Assembly: GCA_026120185.1 (NCBI GenBank)
Contig: JANUWF010002145.1
Location: forward strand, 806,001-870,000
DNA from: Voacanga thouarsii
Taxonomy: Eukaryota > Streptophyta > Magnoliopsida > Gentianales > Apocynaceae
Direction of reading: 5' to 3'
Length of the DNA stretch: 64,000 bases
Shown: positions 33,678 to 43,968 of the stretch, piece by piece
How the letters are laid out: each line of letters starts with the position of its first letter
How positions within the stretch are numbered: the stretch's first letter is position 1
Position numbers and translations under genes: made by a program
Notes under the pieces: generated by a model
The model's input: the letters and a program-made list of their open reading frames with translations, nothing else
Databases searched by the model: none
What the model was told of the DNA's origin: nothing

Positions 33678-34322
33678 ACCAATTTTTGTGAAGCTGAACT
33701 GGGGCTCACCAAGAACACAGAACACACAAAACTGGTGAAAATATGGGGATAGGGAGAACTAATCTATCAAATGGTCCTCCATGCAGCTTTCGAGTTCCCA
33801 AAGCCACAAAATTTAGGGACAAAATGTAGATAAAAAATTCCGAAGAACGAAAGAATGTTCCTTCTTGAAATATATTACTACTATCAGATCAAGTGTAATC
33901 TTTACAAGTGTATTCAAGATGAGGCAGCTTACTAAGTTCAAATGGCTTCAGACTTTTTCGCTTGGGAGGATATAAATACACAAGAATTGAGTTTGGGTTA
34001 TATTAGTAAAATAAAGAGCTCAGCTGTTACCGTCTAGATGCAATGCAATATATTAGAGGAAAACATTACACAACTATAGTACCTGTATATGCATATAACT
34101 TCCAGGAACAGAAACTTATACTGGATTTTTACAATGCATCTCCTGATTGTTCCAAGAAAAAACCTACGCGCAAGTTAGATCCTACATCTCCTGCATCCTG
34201 ATAAAATACCAACTTACAGCTACAGTCAGATGTGACCCCGAATTACACGATTAAATGCACCAAGAACTTTCTTGCATCACCTCTACTTTGCTCTCTAGTT
34301 CTAAGTGTGCACAAAATGCAGT
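33678..34322. other. 3' flank of the GRAS gene
   Basis: Between the copia 3' LTR and the SCL1 stop codon. It is expected to hold the SCL1 3'UTR (minus strand). No other gene is seen. Confidence 0.6.
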
Positions 34323-36056
34323 TTACCTCCATGCTGAAGAAACAATCAAAATTTTGTCTTCCCATCCAAAATGGAGTGCACTGGTTTCCTCCTTAACCTT
34401 GTACCTTTCGGAGTACTGCTTTATAAGTCCGTGAATTTCATCTTTCACGTTTTGGCTAATTGGGCTTGAGGTGAAGCCGGCCATCATCATCCTTGCTCTC
34501 CATTTTCCTGCAACCTCATATCGCTCTATCCTTTCCTCTCCCTCGCATGCGACAACATTTATTATGTCACGGGCCAGACATTGCCTCTCTACATTCACCC
34601 TCTCTTGGCTATCCCTTTGTAGAGTTGCATCAAGAGAGTCAAACACAGCAGAGTAGTAACTGAAAGCTTCTGCAAACCTTGGTAAGAAAGGTGCAGTGTT
34701 AGTGTTCACATCCTGCTCAACAACAGTCACAAGTTTTGGATTTAAGCTCTTAACCATCCGCAGAAGCTGATCCCGTTGGTTTACTGTTGAAACACTTTCA
34801 TCAGGCATATGATGAAGCTGGAATGCAAAGTTAACAATAAGTGCATCTCCAGGCTTGCAGCCTAGCATTGCTGGAGTGACATCTGCAGTTTTTGAAGCCA
34901 CTGCATGGAACTCAAATGGAATCTCAAGATCTCCAGCCAAAGTTTCAAGCCTCTGCCCAATATTCTTTAGGCCTCCCACAGCACGTTGAACTGATTCAGG
35001 GTCATCCACTCCAGTCAACCTCAAATGCATAGGCTTGTAAGGCAGCCGAGCCAGTGTTTGCAGCAGCGTATAGTACTGACTTCCTTGATTAATATCAAAA
35101 TCTATAATATGAACTCGCTTTTCATCTTTAAAAGCCTCCAAAATAGCGCCATTTGCAGCCATAAATCCAAACCTGAAGCAGGGGCATACCTCAAAGAGAA
35201 CTTGCATTGCAGAAAGCCTATCGGATGAAGGGGGTTCTTTACACTTTAGAGCTTTATAAAGACCTTTACCAGAAGTAGCCATGCGAGCAGCAAGAGCTTC
35301 TACCATGTATGCTGCAATCCTTTCAGAAGGATCTCCCTGAATTGAGACTTTCTGCCGTAACTCATTTATCATTGCTGATGCTTCACTCATGTTTCCTTCT
35401 TGAATTGCAGTAGCACAATCAAAAAGCATTTGCTTGGGAGTTCGACGAGTGGTCACAGACACTTCCTTATTGCTGCTGATGCTACTAACATTGGAGTCCG
35501 AGGATGATGACTCCTTGGGTGAATCATGAAGCATCAAATTCTGAGTTGGGTAAGGCCATTCATAATCGGTTTCCATGCTTTGGTCAGGACAACACATATC
35601 TTCTTCAATAACATTATTATCATCAAAAAGTTCTCTCTCAAGTTCTTGGAGCTTCAGCCTCACCTTGTCTTGATCATAGTCCATCGCATCAGGACCTTGG
35701 CCACCCAAGTATTCAGATTCATAATTGAATTGGTAAGGATCACATCGTTTGGCAGGCATAAAAGAGGAGCTAAATGAAGTTTGGCCTGCCATGATCTGGA
35801 AAGAAGAGGGATGTGGAGAGGGGAATGAATTTTCCATAACATCAGAAATAGATGCCTGTGTGTGAGCTTCTGATGGAGAGTCGAGAAAATATTTTGGATC
35901 ATAACTTTCATTGCTGTAAGACTCAGTTGAATAAGTTATTCCATGCTGCTTGTCTGAGTTGAATATGGATGCTGACAGGCCAGATTTCTCACTGGAACCC
36001 TTCAGTGAGTAGAGCTTACTATTTTCAAAGGCAGAGGCAGACCTCACTAAGGACAT
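34323..36056 (-). CDS. SCL1: GRAS-family transcription regulator, SCARECROW-LIKE 1 type
   Basis: An uninterrupted 577-codon frame, as usual for GRAS genes with intronless coding regions. Residues 1-200 are a variable, Ser-rich N-terminus with an acidic patch (D-Q-D-K-V-R-L-K-L-Q-E-L-E-R-E-L at about 128-143). The GRAS domain fills about 205-577: a first leucine-rich region (C-A-T-A-I-Q-E-G), V-H-I-I-D at 315-319 with D-F-D-I-N-Q-G-S-Q-Y, R-L-T-G-V-D-D-P-E-S, a second leucine-rich region, the PFYRE region and the closing S-A-W block (W519 on, ending S-S-A-W-R). V-E-Q-D-V-N-T-N-T and N-F-A-F-Q-L-H-H-M-P-D-E-S-V match the SCL1/PAT1 branch, and SCL1 fits best over its length. PAT1-branch members act in light and stress signalling in nucleus and cytoplasm; this gene's own role is not readable. 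Nothing is broken. Confidence 0.95.
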   Translation of the reverse strand: MSLVRSASAFENSKLYSLKGSSEKSGLSASIFNSDKQHGITYSTESYSNESYDPKYFLDSPSEAHTQASISDVMENSFPSPHPSSFQIMAGQTSFSSSFMPAKRCDPYQFNYESEYLGGQGPDAMDYDQDKVRLKLQELERELFDDNNVIEEDMCCPDQSMETDYEWPYPTQNLMLHDSPKESSSSDSNVSSISSNKEVSVTTRRTPKQMLFDCATAIQEGNMSEASAMINELRQKVSIQGDPSERIAAYMVEALAARMATSGKGLYKALKCKEPPSSDRLSAMQVLFEVCPCFRFGFMAANGAILEAFKDEKRVHIIDFDINQGSQYYTLLQTLARLPYKPMHLRLTGVDDPESVQRAVGGLKNIGQRLETLAGDLEIPFEFHAVASKTADVTPAMLGCKPGDALIVNFAFQLHHMPDESVSTVNQRDQLLRMVKSLNPKLVTVVEQDVNTNTAPFLPRFAEAFSYYSAVFDSLDATLQRDSQERVNVERQCLARDIINVVACEGEERIERYEVAGKWRARMMMAGFTSSPISQNVKDEIHGLIKQYSERYKVKEETSALHFGWEDKILIVSSAWR

Positions 36057-37870
36057 GTTTAATTTTCAGTTTCAGAAGAAAGAGGGGTTATCATAAGATT
36101 TGTCTTCAGTGACACAAAATGCCCACTGATTGGCGCATAAAGCAATGCGCTGTCCAGCCAAACAGTCAGCACAAAATGTTCTACACTGCGCAGGGAAAAA
36201 AAAATTTATGTATTCAACCCCATAACAAAGGGGAAAAAAAGGTTAGCAGAAAAACAAGTCAAGCAGCACAGAGGAAAGGGACATAAAATGTTGAGCATTA
36301 AAAATCAAAGACTTCAGGGAAAGGGACAGGCATAAGGCAGACATATCATCTTTGTTTTAATTGTTCACAAGCAGCATCTCTACCACTCTCATTAAGCTCT
36401 AAATATTCCATAAGTAGCAGTAGGTTGCATCAGTATTTTACTACTGAAGATGCATTTCAAGTTTTAGATGCTTTCAACCAATAACTGTTGCCATATATTA
36501 GCTCCCTCAGTTCAGCTGAACACACTTCAGTAGCATTTCAGAAAAAAATTGCATCTTCACTACAGATCCTTACTTCATTCCCTAATCTGCAGTTTCAGCA
36601 ATTTTAGTAGCATTACATTTCATAATCTCTAGCCTTTCTTGATTTACCACTTATTTTCTCCTCCTCCCCCTAACCCATAGTACTCAAATTATCAAAAGTG
36701 CTCAAGTAAGCTAAACAGCATATTACTGGTAGATCAAAACAATAGTAGCAATATCTTTGTTTAGAACTTCTGCAAACTCTTATTATCTATAGCCTTTTCC
36801 TTTCTTCAACCATGCCCAGAAAAACAAAAAAAAAATGAAGTGTAATATGCACCAGCAAATACTAGTCAAAGATTTCCCCCTTTGGTATCGCAGAGAAACC
36901 AAAGTTGTCTGGACCTAGTCATGTACAATATATAATCTTCCTAAAGTACATTTTTCCCTCCCTGATTTTTCCCCAAGGGCAAAAAATAGAAATTATAAAC
37001 ATCAACAAAGATATTAAAGTGTTTTGAAAATTTACTCTTAAAAAGATCTTCGCTTTCACTATTGTCCCCTTAAAAACTAGCAAGCAAATGCTCGGATATT
37101 AGCCATGGCAATCCAAGAAGAGTAGCAAAACTAAAGTCGTTGATTTCAATACACGTCGCAAGATCTAATTCAAAGAAAACCATCATAGATTCTGCACAAA
37201 AAATACATGATTGCAAGAAGATTTTCACGACCATCCATCGCACAAGCAGATTAAACGACAAAAACAAGGGACAAATTTAGGACCCAGAAACAAGAAAAAC
37301 TTTACTCCTTTCTGGTAATTGAAACAAAAGCAACCAAGTACCATCAATCACTCTACCTGAATTCAGAAAGATGAAACTGAGAAGAGTCAAGACAGATCAA
37401 TTCAGCAGCTGCAACCAGCAATCTTTGCTAAGCACAAATGAAGATGAACTTCAGAATTGCCTATGAGGAGGGAACCCCAGGGGTTTGACCATGACCATAT
37501 AAAGAAAACAACCATCCAAGGAAATATACCCCTTTATGGCAGCTTTTCAATTAAAGAATTATAAGGTTGGTTTGGTACAAAAGCAACAGAGCATGTAAGG
37601 AAACAAATCCCAGAAGTCCAAGGAAGAACAAACTTCAAAGGAATATAAACAATAGCAACCAATTCCAATCAGCCAAGACAGGCAAAACTTAAAGAATCCT
37701 CCAATCACGTATTTAATTCTAAGATATATAGCCAATATGAACAGATCAAAATCCCAAGACTTTTACAGCCCAAATACAGTGGATACCAAGAAAATCCAAC
37801 CTTTTGGAGTTATTAAAGGAAAAGAATGAAAACCCACCTGAATTCCACCACTTTCCTTTGCGCAGAAACT
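36057..37870 (-). other. SCL1 5'UTR with a long intron
   Basis: On the minus strand a good acceptor (pyrimidine tract then TGCGCAG) lies at 36186-36188, and a donor, CAG/GTGGGT, at 37832-37840. They suggest one 5'UTR intron of about 1.65 kb (36186-37837), common in GRAS genes. Another donor-like CAG/GTAGAG near 37355 offers an alternative. Only the sites are visible; use must be shown by transcripts. Confidence 0.55.
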
Positions 37871-38330
37871 TCTTAAGAGTCTATCAATTACACATCTTTA
37901 GTTTTATCCCATTTGCCACTAATTTGTTTTCTTTATTTGCATGTCCGAAATACCAAATGCCAACTTGTCTGACTGCAAAGGTGTTGGCATTATTGGTGTC
38001 AACTGTCAAAGAGCACCAATACCATTCTGCTACACCCACGTACGGGTGCTGTGTGACGCGGTCCCACCTAACCTAGCAAGAATCAATCTCAACCATTGAA
38101 TCTTCATCCGGGACCTGAAGGAACAACGTTATAATATATGAACGTAGATTGGGCCAGATGTTGACACGTGTAACAGGATGATCACTGTGGTACCAAATTG
38201 CGTTGTGGTCAGTGACGTTTACTGTTGCTATGGCGTTGGCCGTATCTAACATGATGACATTGTGACAAAAGTCAAAGTTATTGAGGCCCAGCCCCTCATC
38301 TAAACAGCTATCATAGATCATTGAAACTTC
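37871..38330 (-). promoter_or_regulatory. SCL1 promoter-proximal region
   Basis: Upstream of the predicted SCL1 first exon. It contains a CACGTG G-box at 38165-38170 and a CACCCACGTACGGGTG palindrome near 38034-38049, both typical plant ACGT-core elements. The minus-strand frame here (38073-38321) has no recognisable protein features. Confidence 0.4.
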
Positions 38331-40613
38331 TTATCTTCAAGAGAAATCTTTCGATGTACTAATAATTTGACTTTCCAAGACGTGTTTAGGTAGATTGACA
38401 AATAAGCCCTTCAATGATTTTATCTTCATATGGAAGGTTAAATTGCAATTTTATTATTATTATTTTTTTTTGCTAGAATCTACATTATAATCACATGTAA
38501 CTTTCTAGAAGCATCCCATTATTGGGTGTTAGAAATTGTTCCGTCAAGATCGAAGAATTTTAAAACATTGGTAATATTCCATTCACGGACATTGTAATTA
38601 GGAGGAAAAATATCATAGGATAACTTTAAGAAGGAATATTGTGGTTTTCAAAATTATGTTAGTACATGTAAATTGCCGATATCAAAAGGAAAGAATTGTG
38701 TGATTGACTCGAAACTTCACTAATATGAAACTAATGATTGACCAATATTTTAATGATGAAAGATAGTTTAGAAAGAGATTTTAAGAATATAAAGTCTCTT
38801 AGTTTAACAATATATTATTTTAGTTTACAAGGGAGGGAAATCTTTAATTCAAGTAGGAAGAATAAATATAATTTACCTCAACGAAATAGCTTATCTAGTA
38901 AAAAATAATTTATTTCCTTCCGTCTTCCTATTCCATTTCACTCCAATCAAAATACTTACTTTATTTGAAATAATTGTTGTACAAGGCTTTGCATAAGAAT
39001 TAACAATGTTATTAAGAAGTTTAATTATAAAGTAAAAGTATTATATTATTTCTTTTGAAAAATAAAAAATTAATTAATGTAATAGTTTATTAAAATATTA
39101 TAATATTTGTGATAAGAATAAAAGTAGAAAAAAGTTAATATATTTTTTTTAAAATTCAAAAGTTACAGATACGTGAGGAAAAAAAATCACAAATAACATT
39201 TATTTTAAAATTAAGATATTAGTAAATTGTAAATTTTGATCATATATCTTACATGTAACGTGTTATAGTAAGACTTTACTTTTATTTCCTCCCTTAAAAT
39301 GGAGGTTAGTTTTGCGGAGAAATGGGAGGGCAAGGAAGACAAATCAAAAAATTAGTTGCATAGTAGTTAGGAAAAGAGATGTCCATTGCTTTGGAAGTGA
39401 AATTTCCCCTTTCCCATCTTGAAAGTGGAATGGCATTTAAACCCTCACTATCATAATAGAGTCATAGACCTTCATTTTCATCCCCCAAGTGTGAAATGAA
39501 TCTTTATCTTTCTACAGCAATAAAGAAGGGTTTGAGACTTCTTTTAGCAATAATGAATTGGAAAAACTATGCGGAATTTCTGTTTCTACCTTACAAAAAC
39601 AAGTTTTTCATCTCATCCAAATCAGGCTATTAAGACGAGATTTAAAAAAAAAAAAAAAAAGAAGAAGACAATTACTTATAATACTTTTGATATTATACAT
39701 GGAATGAACTGATAATTTCAAACAAAGTCTTTTTCTACCTTAGATGGATTGAAATCTTTTAGGCATTCTATTATTTTGAAGGAAAGGGCATAATGAAACT
39801 GTTGGTTTTTAACATTTGATAGAATTATGTTTTAAAAAAAAATTAAAAAGTGAGTTTGCCAAGTGGATATATATAAAGAATGATTTTTTTTTTCCTTCAA
39901 TAATACTTCTATTTTTATTATCATTTATTGCTATTGTGGTAGTGGTACTACTGAATTAACAAATCCAGTATCTTACTTATAATTTACACAGTTTAATTTG
40001 ATGGTATAGAAGAAAATTGCCCGTAAGTGGCTAAACCAAAATATGTTGTTAAACCGGTCTGGTTAATAAATTGGTCTAATCGGATTGAAAAAGGCATTAA
40101 GAAATGAAAATATGAGGAAACCAATTGGTTTTCTCCCTTCACTGTTTTTGGTCAATTGAGCGAGTTGTATACCAAGATTTGCTTAGATTGGCTTCAAAGT
40201 AAAATCAGGTAATTGTTGTGGATCGGATTGATAGAACCATACCATTTACTATCATTTATAAAATCATTATTTATTTCTTATTCAAGAACTTATTCACCAG
40301 AAAGAAGAAAAAAAAGAAACTTAATCAAGAACTTATTCTTGAAAAGCCAACAACTTGTTGATTTTTTTTTCGATTATTATTATTGGTACCTGAAAATGCA
40401 TACTTTTCGAAATTTTTAATTTGATTATGCTAATAAATTTATTTCCTCGGTAATTATAAATTGTAATTGGATTATCACCTCAACCAAATCAAAATTTTAA
40501 TTTTAATTAAAAATTAATTTAAATAATTTTTATCTATTTACAAAATATTAAATTTTTAAGTTCATTTTATGTTTTTTAATTTTATTTAAATAATTTTTTT
40601 TAAAATAGTTACT

Positions 40614-40616
<3 letters not shown>

Positions 40617-40682
<66 letters not shown>
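40617..40682. repeat. (TA)33 microsatellite
   Basis: Uninterrupted TA dinucleotide repeat of about 66 bp, prone to length variation and cruciform extrusion. Confidence 0.97.
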
Positions 40683-40684
<2 letters not shown>

Positions 40685-42373
40685 CGGAGAAAGGGGAGAA
40701 AACAGTCCCAAAGCGCAGTTTCGTTTCCCAGCAATATCCTGGATTCCTGCTTGCATTTCAATCTTTCAACGGTCCGATGAAACTAGAAGGTCAACTTCTT
40801 CTTCTTCTTCTTTCAAACATAGGCAAAAAGACAAGTAGAAAAAGTCCAAAGCGACCATAGAAAGTATGTTCTGCCCACTGTTTTCCACCATTGTGCCTAC
40901 CTTCTGGCCTCCAAAAGTGCCGCTGTCTCGGTTTTCACTAAATTTCATCTAACATATAAGTGAAAAAAAAATTTATAAGAGATAAATTTATTTAAATATA
41001 ATAAAATATTATTAAATATGCAGAGTTATATGAGATTCATAATGAGATTAAAGAGAGAATATAATTTAGTGTGAATATGTGACAAATTTTGAAAAATAAA
41101 AATTATTTAAATTAATATTATTTTAAATTTTAATTTTAGTTTGAAAATGGAAGAATTCCTTCCTATTTACAGCGGTAATACGTAAGAAGGTGCCAATCGG
41201 ACAAAGTCATACGAAAGAATAGAATATTAAAATAGTATTATAAATTTTGGTAATAGAATAAGTTTTTGAAAAAAAATCTTAATTTTTACGAATATATTTT
41301 AAAGATTCTAGGGATAGACACAAACCCAACGTATCTGGTTTCGTTTATAAGAAAATATTCAATTAAACTTAATTTTGTGAATTACATACATTAAAGATAT
41401 TATTCTTTTAAAAGTACAATATGCATTATAAGAGTTACAAAGCTTAAATATAATAATCTATTATAACTGGATCTATGTGAGTGTTAATTTGTTTTCCCAT
41501 CTATAACTATGTCAATGAGGATACCAATGATCGGTACCTTACTTAGGAGTAGCGGTAGTTCGGTTACTAACTGTCTATCGTCTATGCGAGTTTGGATTGA
41601 CAATTCTCTTAAAATTATCTGTTAATTACCAATCAAAATACTTATTATTTTAACGGTATTAATTTTTTTTTAAGCTAAGAAATATCAACATATTCATAAA
41701 AAGAAAAGAAGTTAACAAATAGATATTTCAATCTATAATAATGTATACATACCATACCTCCAACAACTTTTCACTAGTCTTCTTGTGCCATCCACAAACG
41801 GGAGAAGTATGAAAAATTTAGACTCTATTATATTTGTGAGTAAAGATTTAAGAAATTTTACGAATAGAAATTTAAAAAATCATTGACTTATTAACGGTTT
41901 TAAAAAGAAAAAGCTTAGTTGGGCCCAAAACTAGTTGGGCTGACAATGAGATGGGAGACTAATGCCGAACGACACATATCTACAAAGAAAACATGTTGCA
42001 GGGTCAGGAAAATCGATAGATAAAACGAGTAAGGAAGATAGTTGTGATTTGAAAAACAAAAATAGTAGATGTATAACAAAATTATGAAAAGACAAGAGCT
42101 TTGGCAAGGGATAGAGCTCTGGAGGGAACCGAAGCTCTGGTCTGGCCAAGCCTACCAATGGAGCTGTGAAGGAGAAGCGGTCGCAAAGAGAAAAAAAAAG
42201 AAAAAGTAGAGAAAGAAAGAAGAGAGAAGGGAAAGGTAATTTTAACAACATTAAAACTTGTAGTAAATTAATATAGAATAAATAAATATTAAAATGTTAG
42301 TAATTTTTTGACAAAAACAAATTATATAAGTACTTTTCTTTAATTTATATATTCTCTCACTAATAAATAAATA

Positions 42374-42377
<4 letters not shown>

Positions 42378-42410
<33 letters not shown>
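42378..42410. repeat. (TA)n microsatellite
   Basis: Uninterrupted TA repeat of about 33 bp, preceded by a short (AAAT)n run. Confidence 0.95.
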
Positions 42411-42414
<4 letters not shown>

Positions 42415-43501
42415 TAACCAATACGGTATGGATTCTCCTATTAATATTTAATAGAATAGGTACAATTAGACAAAACTAAACCCATTTAAAAATCCATCCA
42501 TCATATAATCGGTCGAATAATTAGTTAATATCGAAATCAGTAAAAAAAATTACCGCTCCATCCCTAATTGTAATATTTTATGTACCATGTTAGAAAATAA
42601 CAAATGTCACCATAGACGCAGCACGAGGATCCTCATACAAATTCAGTTGGATTTGACTAAAGACGATTTTATAAAAATTTGAATTTCATTCAAGTTAATA
42701 CAAATATTGCAAAGTTAAATTAATATATATAAATTTATTCAATTTTTATCTCAATTTTTATTTTTAAGTCGAACAAAAATATTCTTAAGATATATAATTT
42801 TTTTATCTTATTATTTGAAATTATGAAATCTTAAAATTCAAAGTTGAAATTATTTTTATTATTTTTTGAAACAAGATAATTAAATATTAATAACTTAAGA
42901 ATATACATAATAAAACTAATTTTACTATTTGATCTTTGTATATTTTCTATATTTTCATTAAAATCTAATGTAACTTGACATTTATTATTATTGAAGACTT
43001 AATTGCAAAAAGTATACACTTATAGGGATTAGATTGAATTTAATCTTTGACTTTTTTTTTTTTTTTTACTTTAACCATTAAAAAACTAATTGAGTTAGAT
43101 GGAACTTGGAAAGATTAGTTTGAGAAAAGAATAATATTTTGAAGGACTAAATTGGAATAAGTCTATTATTAAGGACTTAATTGAGAAAAGTGCAAACTTT
43201 TAGGGACCAAATTAAAAAATAGCTTTTATGCCATGACAAATATTCATAGCTGGTTGCACAATTTTCGTATATCGAATTGTGGGACCTTGGATCCGAAAAC
43301 CTTACATAGGAGACATTTATGAGAGTATGAATGAACTTATAGCAATTGATAAAGACAAGCTCAATAGTAAAGGTGGACATGGAGTGTCACAACGGGGATC
43401 TTGAGCTAATTCCAAACAAATATTCCAATCTAAATCTCATTGTCACAAATTTCATCAACAACATGGTATCTTCGTTCTATACTATAAATACTTTAGGGAG
43501 T

Positions 43502-43968
43502 AAGGGTGTAAACAAATTGAGTATTTATCGAACATGTTTGAACTCAATTCAAAAAAGTTTAGGCTCGAATTTGAAATATCACGTTCGAGCTTGAATATAA
43601 ATCTTATGTTTAGGTTTGAATTTTAAACGAATCAAATTCGAATATTAGACTCACGAAAATGTTCGATTAATTAATTGATTAATTAGTATATTATTTATAA
43701 TATATTACATTATACATTATTTATTTATATCAAATTGAAACTTAATTCAAACTCAAAATCGAGCTTGAACTTGAATTTGATCTTTCAAGTTTATTATAAT
43801 CGAATTTCTAATCGAGTTCGAGTTTTAAAGTATTTTAAATGAATCGAGCTCGAGTCAAGATTTGACATTCGAATCAAACTTAAATTTGAATTCGAACCTT
43901 GTGTGAAAATAGTAAAGTTCGACTCGATTATATTAAGATTCGACTCGATTCGATTTGAGTACATCCCT
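43502..43968. mobile_element. putative hAT-like MITE rich in TCGA-type inverted repeats
   Basis: The block starts AAGGGTGTAAACAAATTGAG and ends with the imperfect inverse of it (CGATTTGAGTACATCCCT). The interior is full of CGAACTCGA/TCGAGTTCG-type short inverted repeats and encodes nothing. The flanks TAGGGAGT and TAGGGAAGT look like a slightly decayed 8-bp duplication, as left by hAT elements. The family is unidentified. Confidence 0.5.

Larger units (their letters stand above)
38331..43501. other. AT-rich intergenic region, no gene seen
   Basis: Very AT-rich with many homopolymers. The only distinct items are two (TA)n microsatellites, a GC-richer patch at 40690-40950 and, at 41940-42240, a CT-rich stretch with a 106-codon minus-strand frame of low complexity. 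I see no conserved protein motif. Confidence 0.6.

Noticed and set aside
38073..38321. 82-codon minus-strand frame upstream of SCL1 as a small gene
   Set aside because: No conserved motif, and it overlaps likely promoter sequence.
40617..40682. Long (TA)n as an origin or attachment site
   Set aside because: An ordinary plant microsatellite; nothing around it supports such a role.
41931..42251. 106-codon Leu/Phe-rich minus-strand frame as a membrane protein
   Set aside because: It derives from GA/CT-rich low-complexity DNA, without family resemblance or splice context.
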